Below, one piece after another: positions 1 to 7,108 of a stretch of 13,293 nt of DNA (position 1 is the first letter of the stretch; every line of letters begins with the position of its first letter). The notes beneath the pieces are model-generated. The model saw only the letters and a program-made list of their open reading frames with translations, was not told where the DNA came from and made no database searches. The translations under genes and the position numbers were made by a program. This DNA is from Solobacterium sp. Lineage in GTDB: Bacteria; Bacillota_I; Bacilli_A; Erysipelotrichales; Erysipelotrichaceae. The stretch is from positions 1-13,293 of the forward strand of contig JAFWCP010000378.1 of NCBI GenBank assembly GCA_017536845.1, written 5' to 3'.

Positions 1-506
1 AGCTGATGCATCAGGTCGGACCGTATGATGAAAAGGTTGGTGAGATGGTGCGGGAATTCGAAACGAAAATTGAAGCACTGGCCGAAAGGCTGGGCAGTGA
101 TACAGGATTGCTGGTGATTGCCGACCACAGCCAGGTGCCGGTAGAAACCGTTGACCTGAGCATGGAAAAAGATCTGGCGGATTGCCTGTACCGGCGGCCG
201 TCCCTGGAAGGAAGAGCAATGACCTTCTTTGTCAAAGAGGATTGTCGGCAGACATTTGCCAGGCTGTTTACCGAACGTTACGGGGACAGGTTCAATCTCA
301 TGAGCCACGCGAAAGTGATGGAAACAGAACTGTTTGGAACCGGAAAGCCGCATGAGCGTTTTGAGAAATTTATCGGTGATTACCTTGCCGTAGCCATCGC
401 CAATACGCAGTTTGTCTTCGGGAAAAAGAAGGTCACCATGGGCAATCATGCCGGCGGGACGGAAGAAGAGGCCATGGTGCCTTTGATTCTCTATCCTTAT
501 TTATAA
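1..506 (+). CDS. Alkaline phosphatase superfamily / nucleotide pyrophosphatase-phosphodiesterase-like protein, C-terminal part (5' partial)
   Basis: The reading frame is open from the window edge, and the ATG at 6 is almost certainly internal because the protein begins in the middle of the fold. The segment LMHQVGP followed by a long helix fits the metal-binding Asp/His strand of the superfamily. ADHSQV (about residues 39-44 after the ATG) fits the Asp-His metal pair, and GNHAGGTEEEAMVPLI near the C-terminus fits the last metal-binding His and the usual closing motif. Members are two-metal hydrolases that cleave phosphoesters or related esters through a Thr or Ser nucleophile. That nucleophile would lie upstream of the window, so substrate and localisation cannot be judged. 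The stop is TAA at 504-506, and no convincing terminator follows. Superfamily assignment is fairly secure; the exact subfamily is not. Confidence 0.72.
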   Translation, partial: LMHQVGPYDEKVGEMVREFETKIEALAERLGSDTGLLVIADHSQVPVETVDLSMEKDLADCLYRRPSLEGRAMTFFVKEDCRQTFARLFTERYGDRFNLMSHAKVMETELFGTGKPHERFEKFIGDYLAVAIANTQFVFGKKKVTMGNHAGGTEEEAMVPLILYPYL

Positions 507-565
507 ATAAGGCATGTTCCTTCAGGAAACAGACATGAAACAGTTCGTGCGCTGATACGCAGTTC

Positions 566-574
566 TGTTATAAT
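566..574 (+). promoter_or_regulatory. Extended -10 promoter (TGtTATAAT) of the lipoprotein operon, predicted leaderless
   Basis: TG at 566-567, one base, then a perfect TATAAT at 569-574. No convincing -35 hexamer is seen at 17 nt, as is common for extended -10 promoters. Transcription should start about 7 nt downstream, at 581-582, which coincides with the ATG at 582. No Shine-Dalgarno sequence precedes that ATG. Confidence 0.7.
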
Positions 575-581
575 ATTGCAT

Positions 582-1769
582 ATGCGAATTTTAAGAAGAT
601 TGTTATTTGCCTGCCTGCTTGCGGTAAGCGGGTGTGTGCAGAATTCCTCGTCACTTCGGCAAAGTTCTTCGGTACAGGAGAGCGAAATACAGATTGACAG
701 GGATGTATATGACAGCTTTGCGGCTGATACGGAAAACCGGAAAAGCCCGGCAAGCTATGTCGCTGCTGTACAGACGCTGTATACCCTGACCTATACGGAT
801 ACGGCGCTGGAAAAGTTCGGCATGGATGCGGTCCTGGAGGTTGAGGATTCTTCCGCGAAATTTTCTCATTATATGGATGTCAACGGCGTCAGCCTGCATA
901 TGCAGGGATGGTATGAAGACGGACGTCTTTACAATGATTACAATGGCCTGAAGTATTATGAGGACATGAAGCTGGATGATGTCAGACAGCTGCTCATTGT
1001 ACCGCTGGATCCTGCTGTTTTCAGCCAGGATGCCATCAAAAGCATATCTGTGACTGCAGACGGGGAAGAAAAGACGTATACCCTGGTGCTGACGGAGAAG
1101 GCACAGAAAGAGTATTTCCTGAAGCGGTATGACTTCTATGGTGTTGATGAATTCAAAAACTACCGGATCACGGATAACAGGATTGTTGTCAGATATGATG
1201 CAGAGGGCAGGTATCTTGGTGAAGATGTGACCTTCCTGGTGGAACTGCAGATCAATGATGAAACGGTAACGCTGAAGTATGAAAGCACACTGAAGTACAG
1301 CGGCCTTGATGAAACCCATGTCGCATCGTCAGAAGTATCAGAAGAAGAACTTGCGGCCTATATCAATTACCAGGACATTGACCCCAATGCCATCATCGGT
1401 GAAGAAGGGGTTGATGATACGCCGGAAGAAACCGTCAGGGCAACATTTGAAAAACGTCTTGTCAGCAGGCTTGGGTATGAAAAGACCGGCGAGGGCAAGT
1501 ATGAAGCCACTTTCAATGATACGGAAGGCTATACGATTGACTTCAATAACAGCCAGTTCACCTATTCAAACCATTCCATCGTCTATGTCTATAACTGGCA
1601 TGGCGATGTCGGGGCAATGGGCGGCTGTACCGTCTATCTGCGGGAAGGCACGCAGAATCCCTCCTGCAAGGAGGAAACTGTCGAAACCATTCAGGAAGTC
1701 AAACGGTATCTGGAAATGGAACTGTATTACTGCGGATTGTCCTTGGAGGATCTGCAGAACGAATCGTAA
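582..1769 (+). CDS. Predicted lipoprotein of unknown function
   Basis: 395 residues from the ATG at 582 (a TTG two codons earlier is unlikely to be used). The N-terminus is a lipoprotein signal peptide: basic MRILRR, a hydrophobic core, and lipobox VSGC with the lipidated Cys at residue 18. The mature protein should therefore be anchored on the outer face of the membrane. A Ser/Gln-rich linker follows, then a long region rich in Tyr, Asp and alternating hydrophobic residues, suggesting beta structure. A more acidic stretch near residues 245-285 appears to separate a second domain of about 110 residues containing YTIDFNNSQFTYSN. I do not recognise a named family. It is first in a run with the ACT, UPF0210 and sigma-like genes (12-nt gap to the ACT gene). 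The start has no ribosome binding site and sits on the predicted transcription start. Confidence 0.8.
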   Translation: MRILRRLLFACLLAVSGCVQNSSSLRQSSSVQESEIQIDRDVYDSFAADTENRKSPASYVAAVQTLYTLTYTDTALEKFGMDAVLEVEDSSAKFSHYMDVNGVSLHMQGWYEDGRLYNDYNGLKYYEDMKLDDVRQLLIVPLDPAVFSQDAIKSISVTADGEEKTYTLVLTEKAQKEYFLKRYDFYGVDEFKNYRITDNRIVVRYDAEGRYLGEDVTFLVELQINDETVTLKYESTLKYSGLDETHVASSEVSEEELAAYINYQDIDPNAIIGEEGVDDTPEETVRATFEKRLVSRLGYEKTGEGKYEATFNDTEGYTIDFNNSQFTYSNHSIVYVYNWHGDVGAMGGCTVYLREGTQNPSCKEETVETIQEVKRYLEMELYYCGLSLEDLQNES

Positions 1770-1781
1770 AGGAGAAAGAAT

Positions 1782-2051
1782 ATGAGAGCGGTTATCTCGG
1801 TTGTGGGCAAAGACAGGCCCGGCATTCTTGCATTTGTAGCGAACCACTGCGCTGTCCGCAATATCAACATTGTGGATGTAACGCAGAAGGTTCTGCAGGA
1901 TATGTTTACCATGATCATGATTGTGGATATCCCCGAGGACATGGAGAATTTCCACATTGTTGCGGAACAGCTGGAAGCAGCCGGCGATTCGCAGAAACTG
2001 AAGATCCACGTCATGCATGAGGATATCTTCGAGGCAATGCATACAATCTGA
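1782..2051 (+). CDS. ACT domain protein, UPF0237 family
   Basis: 89 residues, a single ACT domain with the usual beta-alpha-beta-beta-alpha-beta order. The N-terminal [14 protein letters not shown] is the classic ACT signature, in which the Gly-Ile turn forms an amino-acid-binding interface. NINIVDVTQ and the following hydrophobic strand FTMIMIVDI complete the fold. Stand-alone ACT proteins of this size are thought to be small-molecule-sensing regulators; the ligand is unknown. The start has a good ribosome binding site (AAGGAGA about 7 nt upstream). The gene lies 12 nt after the lipoprotein stop and 10 nt before the UPF0210 start. This ACT/UPF0210 pairing recurs in Bacillota, for example in streptococci, which suggests a joint function. 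Confidence 0.9.
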   Translation: MRAVISVVGKDRPGILAFVANHCAVRNINIVDVTQKVLQDMFTMIMIVDIPEDMENFHIVAEQLEAAGDSQKLKIHVMHEDIFEAMHTI

Positions 2052-2061
2052 AGGATGGGTT

Positions 2062-3426
2062 ATGAAAGCAAGCATGGGTGATAACATTCTTGAGACCATA
2101 CGCATGATTGATGAAGAGTGTCTGGATATCCGTACGGTTACGATGGGGATTTCTCTTTTGGACTGCGCGGATACAGATATCGATAAGGCATGTCTCAAGA
2201 TTTATGATAAACTTTTAGCGAAGGCGAAAGACCTGGTGAAAACAGCCAGGGATATTTCCCGGGAATACGGCATCCCGATCATCAACGAAAGGATTTCGGT
2301 GACGCCGATTTCCCTGCTGCTCAGCGTCAGCGGCGGGGATCCGGTCAAGTACGCAAGAACGCTTGACCGGGCTGCGAAGGATCTCGGCATCAATTTCATC
2401 GGCGGTTATTCAGCCCTGGTGCAGAAGGGGATGACCAAAGGCGACAGGGATCTGATTGCCTCGATTCCCCGGGCCCTGGCGGAAACGGAAATTGTCTGTT
2501 CCAGCGTCAACGTTGGATCCACCAAGTCCGGCATCAACATGGATGCCGTTCAGCTGATGGGCGCTGTGGTCAAAGAATGCGCTGAACTGACGAAGGACAA
2601 CAGCTGTTTCGGTCCGGCCAAGCTTGTCGTTTTCTGCAACGCGGTGGACGACAATCCGTTTATGGCAGGTGCCTTCCATGGCATTACCGAAGCTGACTGC
2701 GTCATCAACATCGGTGTCTCCGGCCCGGGCGTTGTGCGTAACGCGATCAAGGAAGCCGGTGTCCACGCCAGCATGGATGAGATTGCGGAAACCATCAAAC
2801 GGACAGCCTTCAAGATTACCCGTATGGGCCAGCTTGTCGGTTACGAAGCCAGCCGCAGGCTCGGCGTGCCCTTCGGCATTGTCGACCTCTCCCTGGCACC
2901 GACCCCGGCAGTGGGTGATTCCGTCGCCCAGATCCTGGAGGAAATCGGCCTGGAAATGACCGGCGGCCCCGGGACAACAGCGGCTTTGGCCATGCTGAAT
3001 GACGCGGTGAAAAAAGGCGGCGTCATGGCATCAAGCAATGTCGGCGGCTTAAGCGGTGCGTTTATCCCGGTATCGGAAGATGCCGGCATGATCGCGGCTG
3101 CAGATGCGGGTGTGCTGACCATCGAAAAGCTTGAGGCAATGACAGCGGTCTGCTCGGTCGGCCTGGACATGATCATCGTGCCGGGTGATACGACAGCGGA
3201 AACACTGAGCGCCATCATCGCGGATGAAGCTGGCATCGGCATGATCAACAACAAGACAACCGCATGCCGCCTGATCCCGGCCATCGGGAAAAAGGAAGGC
3301 GACCGGCTGTCATTCGGCGGTCTGCTCGGAGAAGGACCGGTGATGCCGGTCAAGAAGACAGACGCGACCATTATGATACAAAGAGGCGGCAGGATTCCTT
3401 CGCCGATCCATAGTTTGAAGAACTGA
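2062..3426 (+). CDS. UPF0210 (DUF711, 'PFL family') protein
   Basis: 454 residues from the ATG at 2062, which has AAGGA at 2051-2055, seven bases upstream. An in-frame ATG at 2017 would overlap the ACT gene and add 15 residues that look non-native. The N-terminus [20 protein letters not shown] and the Gly-rich stretches [15 protein letters not shown] and [17 protein letters not shown] match the highly conserved UPF0210 pattern, and the length is typical. The family is structurally related to pyruvate formate-lyase-like barrels but has no proven reaction, so the PFL name should not be read as enzyme activity. No signal peptide or membrane segment is seen, so it should be cytoplasmic. It is probably co-transcribed with the preceding ACT gene. 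This is one of the more GC-rich and best-conserved genes here, consistent with a core gene. Confidence 0.93.
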   Translation: MKASMGDNILETIRMIDEECLDIRTVTMGISLLDCADTDIDKACLKIYDKLLAKAKDLVKTARDISREYGIPIINERISVTPISLLLSVSGGDPVKYARTLDRAAKDLGINFIGGYSALVQKGMTKGDRDLIASIPRALAETEIVCSSVNVGSTKSGINMDAVQLMGAVVKECAELTKDNSCFGPAKLVVFCNAVDDNPFMAGAFHGITEADCVINIGVSGPGVVRNAIKEAGVHASMDEIAETIKRTAFKITRMGQLVGYEASRRLGVPFGIVDLSLAPTPAVGDSVAQILEEIGLEMTGGPGTTAALAMLNDAVKKGGVMASSNVGGLSGAFIPVSEDAGMIAAADAGVLTIEKLEAMTAVCSVGLDMIIVPGDTTAETLSAIIADEAGIGMINNKTTACRLIPAIGKKEGDRLSFGGLLGEGPVMPVKKTDATIMIQRGGRIPSPIHSLKN

Positions 3427-3439
3427 GTGGGAGAAAGTT

Positions 3440-4387
3440 ATGACTGTTTATTCACAGGATGAAATCAGAGAGCTTCTGATCCGGGCCAGCAATTATGATC
3501 GTGAAGCAATGGGCACAATACTGAAGAGCTATGCGACACAGCTGTTCTTTATTGCCCGCCTATATCAGAGGGACAAACGGCTGGCAAAGACCATCGAAGA
3601 GAATACCTTCCGCAAGATCTTCCAGCAGGCGGCCCAGGGCGCTGTGGAATCGGACTGCGAAGCGTGGATGACCGACATGCTGAAGAAGGAGATGCTGAGA
3701 AGCGTCATGCCGCTGATGGAACTAGGCCATACGTTTGACAGCTATACGGAAGCGGATGAAGTTGCGGCCAAGAATGTCAGACTGCCGGATACAACCGCCC
3801 AGAAACAGGACTGGATCCTGCAGCTGCTCGATGTGCTGAATAAGGAAGAACGGGTTGTCTTTGCCCTGCATTTCTATGACCACAAGAGCATCGTCGACAC
3901 AGCTTCGGAAGCCCTGCTGACAGTAGGATCAGTCAAGAGCTATCTTTCTTCCGGCAAGCAGAGGCTCATGGAAGCAAACTATGATTTAGGTTTGCTGCTG
4001 GCACTGATCGAAGACGTCAACCCCAATGTGGAAATCACGGCAACCTTTGCCCGTCCTGAAGACAAGGCGCCGGTCGTTACCGGCGGGCTGAACATCGATT
4101 CCGTATCCCGGCCCAAAACTGAGCAGGATGTGGTAAATACGATTTCGGAAGGCGATACACTGCAGATTGAGAAGCGCAAGCGGCAGACAACCCAGAAGAT
4201 TGACCTGGAACAGCTGCAGGCGCATGATATCACCGAAAATGATGAAGAAGATGGCGATGACGATTATGACTGGGACGATGATGATTACGAAGGCCCGGAC
4301 AAGAAAACCGTCGGCATCATTATCCTGCTGGTCTGCCTGATCCTGATGGCAATCGGCTGCTTCGCCTATTATTTCTTCTTTATGTGA
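3440..4387 (+). CDS. Sigma-70-family-like protein with acidic linker and C-terminal transmembrane anchor
   Basis: 315 residues. Residues about 10-65 resemble sigma region 2 of ECF-type factors (helical, REAMGTILKSYATQLFFIA). Residues about 125-178 resemble region 4: LLDVLNKEERVVFALHFYD, then a helix-turn-helix-like stretch ending in VGSVKSYLSSGKQRL. A polar linker follows, with basic EKRKRQ (244-249) and a strongly acidic block (about 265-287). Then comes KK and one hydrophobic segment (290-314) that ends at the stop codon, so the protein should be tail-anchored with the DNA-binding parts in the cytoplasm and almost nothing outside. It follows the UPF0210 gene by 13 nt and has a GGGAGAAAG ribosome binding site. 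Ordinary ECF factors are about 170-200 residues and soluble. Region 2 is divergent, so true promoter recognition is unproven; it could be a sigma-derived regulator. Confidence 0.75.
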   Translation: MTVYSQDEIRELLIRASNYDREAMGTILKSYATQLFFIARLYQRDKRLAKTIEENTFRKIFQQAAQGAVESDCEAWMTDMLKKEMLRSVMPLMELGHTFDSYTEADEVAAKNVRLPDTTAQKQDWILQLLDVLNKEERVVFALHFYDHKSIVDTASEALLTVGSVKSYLSSGKQRLMEANYDLGLLLALIEDVNPNVEITATFARPEDKAPVVTGGLNIDSVSRPKTEQDVVNTISEGDTLQIEKRKRQTTQKIDLEQLQAHDITENDEEDGDDDYDWDDDDYEGPDKKTVGIIILLVCLILMAIGCFAYYFFFM

Positions 4388-4393
4388 GAAACG

Positions 4394-4416
4394 GATGTCT
4401 GAAAAGACATCTTTTT
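4394..4416 (+). terminator. Intrinsic terminator of the lipoprotein-to-sigma-like operon
   Basis: GATGTCT (4394-4400) and AGACATC (4405-4411) form a 7-bp stem closed by a GAAA tetraloop, followed by TTTTT at 4412-4416. It lies 6 nt after the stop of the sigma-like gene. Confidence 0.85.
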
Positions 4417-4428
4417 GATTGTTCAGAA

Positions 4429-4444
4429 ATGAAAACATTTTCAT
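4429..4444. repeat. Inverted repeat ATGAAAA-CA-TTTTCAT upstream of the ddh promoter
   Basis: Two 7-bp arms (4429-4435 and 4438-4444) flank CA. ATGAAAA recurs at 4443-4449 and 4453-4459. The cluster ends 5 nt before the -35 hexamer. It may be an operator or an A-rich upstream promoter element; the function is not shown. Confidence 0.4.
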
Positions 4445-4464
4445 GAAAACGAATGAAAATTACC

Positions 4465-4493
4465 TTGACAGCAATACCGCGCAATACTATAAT
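4465..4493 (+). promoter_or_regulatory. Consensus sigma-A promoter of ddh-lysA
   Basis: TTGACA at 4465-4470 and TATAAT at 4488-4493, with exactly 17 nt between them: a perfect match to the housekeeping consensus. The predicted transcription start is near 4500, leaving a leader of about 250 nt that carries the riboswitch. Confidence 0.93.
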
Positions 4494-4504
4494 GCTTGGC
4501 GTGA

Positions 4505-4670
4505 GAATAAAGGCGCATTGGATGATCAGTAGCTGAAGAAAGAACGACTGCACAGAGTCCTCTTCAGAGAAAGGCATTGATGCCGAAGTGTTGTCAGGCT
4601 GTGAGGGGCAATGCTGGATGTGCGGGAGAAGACCTGCATGTCTGTCACACGGGTGTGTGGAGCGTTATTC
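4505..4670 (+). promoter_or_regulatory. Lysine riboswitch (L box) aptamer
   Basis: The leader shows the conserved blocks of the lysine riboswitch in the right order. These are AGGCGC (about 4510-4515), AGTA (4528-4531), GGCATTGATGCC closing a short P3 (4573-4584) followed directly by GAAG, the GGCTG and CTGG blocks of P4 (about 4597-4617), GTCTGTCA, and finally GGAGCG (about 4659-4664). Helices that can be drawn are P1 GAATAA/TTATTC (4505-4510 with 4665-4670), P2 CTGAAGA/TCTTCAG (4533-4539 with 4561-4567) and P5 CACAC/GTGTG (4646-4650 with 4655-4659). The aptamer binds lysine and stabilises P1, so downstream transcription should stop when lysine is plentiful. The two downstream genes making and using meso-DAP fit this control. 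Confidence 0.9.
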
Positions 4671-4690
4671 CCCGATGACTGGATGGAACA

Positions 4691-4725
4691 GGCACGCACA
4701 CCTTGGATTGCGTGTCTTTATTTTT
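4691..4725 (+). terminator. Riboswitch-controlled intrinsic terminator
   Basis: GGCACGCA (4691-4698) pairs with TGCGTGTC (4709-4716), 8 bp including one G-U pair, and is followed by TTTATTTTT (4717-4725). It lies between aptamer and gene, the usual place for a transcriptional OFF switch. The competing antiterminator can be drawn as GGTGTGTG (4652-4659, the 3' side of P5) with CGCACACC (4695-4702), which takes the 5' arm of the terminator. Confidence 0.85.
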
Positions 4726-4748
4726 GAAGAAAACGGAGGTCAGGAAAA

Positions 4749-5723
4749 ATGAAGATTGGAATTTACGGCTACGGCAACCTCGGCAGAGGCGTAGAAACTG
4801 CCATCAAGGCAAACGCGGATATGGAACTGGCAGCAGTGTTTACAAGAAGAAATCCGGAAGGTCTGAAGATCAATACCGAAGGTGTTCCGGTTGTCAGTGC
4901 TGCTGAGGTAAAAGAGTGGAAGGACAAGATTGATGTGCTGGTGATCTGCGGCGGTTCGGCTACCGACCTTCCGGAAATGACGCCGGCGCTGGTGAAGGAT
5001 TTCAACGTCATTGATTCCTATGACAACCATTCCAGCATCCCTGCCCATTATGCAAAGGTCAACGAAGCTGCAGAAGAAAGCGGCCACGTTGCGGTCATTT
5101 CCTGCGGCTGGGATCCGGGTTTATTCTCTGTGGCAAGAATCTATGCCAACAGCACCCTGCCTAACGGCAAGGATTACACCTTCTGGGGCAGAGGCGTTTC
5201 CCAGGGCCATTCCGACGCTATCCGCAGAATCCCCGGCGTGCTGGATGCCAGACAGTATACAGTACCGGTGGAAGCATCTCTGGCCAAGGTCAGAAACGGC
5301 GAAAATCCGGAACTCACCACCCGTGAGAAGCATACCAGAGAGTGCTATGTCGTGGCGGAAGAGGGTGCTGACCTGAAGGCAATCGAGGAAGCAATCGTCA
5401 CCATGCCGGCTTACTTTGAACCGTATGATACGACTGTCCACTTCATCTCCATGGAAGAACTCAAGACCAGCCATGCCGGCCTGCCCCATGGCGGATCCGT
5501 CATCCGTACCGGGGAAACTTCCGAAGGCGTAAAACAGGTCATTGAATTCAAGCTGGATCTGGATTCCAACCCGGAATTCACCGGCTCAGTCCTTGTTGCC
5601 TATGCAAGAGCTGTCAGCCGTATGGCCGCAAGAGGGGAAACAGGCTGCCGGACAGTCTTAGACATTGCCCCGAAGGATATCTACGCCGGTACGTATGAGG
5701 AACTGCTGGCGCATATGTTATGA
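4749..5723 (+). CDS. ddh: meso-Diaminopimelate dehydrogenase
   Basis: 324 residues, the usual size for Ddh. The enzyme converts tetrahydrodipicolinate, ammonia and NADPH to meso-2,6-diaminopimelate in one step, replacing the acylated-intermediate branches of lysine and peptidoglycan precursor synthesis. The N-terminal Rossmann loop is GYGNLGRG (residues 7-14). FTRR (31-34) supplies the arginines expected for NADP phosphate binding. The substrate-site motifs are WDPGLFS (121-127) and WGRGVSQGHSDA (146-157). No signal peptide, so cytoplasmic. The start has GGAGG at 4735-4739, nine bases upstream. The stop overlaps the lysA start by four bases (ATGA), implying translational coupling. Transcription is controlled by the lysine riboswitch in the leader. 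Confidence 0.95.
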   Translation: MKIGIYGYGNLGRGVETAIKANADMELAAVFTRRNPEGLKINTEGVPVVSAAEVKEWKDKIDVLVICGGSATDLPEMTPALVKDFNVIDSYDNHSSIPAHYAKVNEAAEESGHVAVISCGWDPGLFSVARIYANSTLPNGKDYTFWGRGVSQGHSDAIRRIPGVLDARQYTVPVEASLAKVRNGENPELTTREKHTRECYVVAEEGADLKAIEEAIVTMPAYFEPYDTTVHFISMEELKTSHAGLPHGGSVIRTGETSEGVKQVIEFKLDLDSNPEFTGSVLVAYARAVSRMAARGETGCRTVLDIAPKDIYAGTYEELLAHML

Positions 5724-7015
5724 TCTGTGAAAACCTGACAAACGAAAACGGCATCCTGCACATCGGCGGGGTATCTGTAAAGGATCTTGTCGAGGAATAC
5801 GGCACCGGCCTGTATATCATGGATGAAGACAGGATCCGGACAAAGTGCCGGATGTATACCCAGGCCATGAAAAAGTACTTTGCCGGAAAGGCAATGGCAT
5901 GCTATGCCTCCAAGGCAGCCAGCTTCAAAAGAATCTACCAGATTGTTTCTGAAGAAGGCATGGGGGTGGATGTCGTCTCATCCGGAGAAATCTATACAGC
6001 CTTAAAAGCCGGCATCTCCCTGGACCATGCGGCTTTCCATTCCAACAACAAAACGGATTGGGATATCCGCTTTGCGATGGAAAACAACATCGGTTATTTT
6101 GTTGTCGATAACAGAGAAGAACTGGATGCCATCAATGCAGTTGCCAAAGAAATGGGCAAGGTGCAGAACATCCTGTTAAGGCTGACCCCGGGCATTGACC
6201 CGCATACCTTTGCGGCGGTGGCCACCGGCAAGGTGGATTCCAAGTTCGGCACAAGCATTGAAACCGGCCAGGCAAAGGAACAAACAGATTATGCCCTGTC
6301 CTTGAAGAACATCCATCTGACCGGCTTCCATTGCCATGTCGGCTCACAGGTATTTGATTCGGATGTCTTCATCGACGCGGCAAAGATCATGCTTGCCTTT
6401 ATCGCTGAAGTGAAGAAAGACCTTGGCTTTGAAGCTTCGGTTCTCGACCTTGGCGGCGGCTTTGGCGTACGGTATACCGAAGATGACCCGTATCTGGACA
6501 TTGATACGGAAATCAGCAGGCTGGCAGATGTCATTCATGGAGAATGCGCAAAACACAGTCTGGAAGTTCCGGAAATCTGGATGGAACCGGGACGGTCCAT
6601 TGTCGCAGATGCAGGCATCACCGTGTATACGGTCGGCACCGTGAAACGGATCCCGGGGTATAAAAACTATGTTTCCATCGACGGCGGCATGACCGACAAT
6701 CCCCGCTATGCCCTGTATCGTTCGAGATATACGGTGCTGGCGGCAGAAAAGCTGGATGAACCCTGTGACTTCAGATGCTCGCTGGTCGGGCGCTGCTGTG
6801 AATCGGGAGATATTATTCAGGAAGATATCCTGCTGCCGTCATCTGTCCAGAGAGGAGATCTGATCGCAGTATGCACAACCGGGGCATACAACTATGCCAT
6901 GGCTTCCAATTACAACCGGATCGCAAGACTCCCGATTGTCATGGTAAAAGACGGAAAGAGCTATCTTGCCGTCAGAAGGGAATCCCTGGAAGATATCGTC
7001 AGAAATGATGTCTGA
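5720..7015 (+). CDS. lysA: Diaminopimelate decarboxylase
   Basis: 431 residues, a typical length. The enzyme is PLP-dependent and decarboxylates meso-DAP to L-lysine, the last step of lysine synthesis. An N-terminal alanine-racemase-like barrel carries YASKA with the Schiff-base lysine at residue 65. HVGSQ (206-210), the phosphate-binding GGGFG (245-249) and EPGRS (289-293) follow. The C-terminal domain has CESGD (360-364), which contributes across the dimer interface, and GAYNYAMASNYN (388-399), which contacts the cofactor and substrate. Pairing with ddh means lysine and cell-wall DAP draw on the same product in one operon. Riboswitch feedback by lysine therefore also throttles local DAP synthesis unless another DAP route exists elsewhere in the genome. 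Start chosen from the 4-base overlap with ddh. Confidence 0.96.
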   Translation: MICENLTNENGILHIGGVSVKDLVEEYGTGLYIMDEDRIRTKCRMYTQAMKKYFAGKAMACYASKAASFKRIYQIVSEEGMGVDVVSSGEIYTALKAGISLDHAAFHSNNKTDWDIRFAMENNIGYFVVDNREELDAINAVAKEMGKVQNILLRLTPGIDPHTFAAVATGKVDSKFGTSIETGQAKEQTDYALSLKNIHLTGFHCHVGSQVFDSDVFIDAAKIMLAFIAEVKKDLGFEASVLDLGGGFGVRYTEDDPYLDIDTEISRLADVIHGECAKHSLEVPEIWMEPGRSIVADAGITVYTVGTVKRIPGYKNYVSIDGGMTDNPRYALYRSRYTVLAAEKLDEPCDFRCSLVGRCCESGDIIQEDILLPSSVQRGDLIAVCTTGAYNYAMASNYNRIARLPIVMVKDGKSYLAVRRESLEDIVRNDV

Positions 7016-7051
7016 GAACCCTTCGCTCAAATCAATTCAGACAGAAGAAAG

Positions 7052-7088
7052 AGGCTGCGGAACCTGGTATACCAGGCCGCAGCCTTTT
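7052..7088. terminator. Strong hairpin terminator after lysA, probably shared with the convergent lipoprotein gene
   Basis: AGGCTGCGG (7052-7060) pairs with CCGCAGCCT (7077-7085). Inside is CCTGG-TATA-CCAGG (7063-7076), with an AA bulge at 7061-7062. TTTT follows on the plus strand, and the minus strand reads into CTCTTTCTTCT. It lies 36 nt after the lysA stop and 20 nt past the stop of the convergent minus-strand gene. Confidence 0.87.
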
Positions 7089-7108
7089 GAATTGAAGAAG
7101 CACACGTT

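Noticed and set aside
513..531. Hairpin TTCC-TTCA-GGAA after the phosphatase gene
   Set aside because: The stem is short and no T-run follows, so it was not called as a terminator.
651..1319. Minus-strand open frame of 222 codons
   Set aside because: It lies fully inside the lipoprotein gene, has no ribosome binding site or recognisable domain, and mirrors the plus-strand codon pattern.
2017..2061. Upstream ATG for the UPF0210 gene giving a 469-residue protein
   Set aside because: It lies inside the ACT gene and adds 15 residues unlike the family; the ATG at 2062 has a good ribosome binding site and the expected N-terminus.
4417..4425. LytTR-like box ATTGTTCAG
   Set aside because: Only 7 of 9 positions match, no partner box was seen 21 bp away, and it directly follows a terminator; chance is likely.
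4500..4748. T-box leader upstream of ddh
   Set aside because: GGATGGAACAGG vaguely resembles a T-box bulge sequence, but the ordered lysine-aptamer blocks fit far better and no full T-box motif or specifier stem was found.
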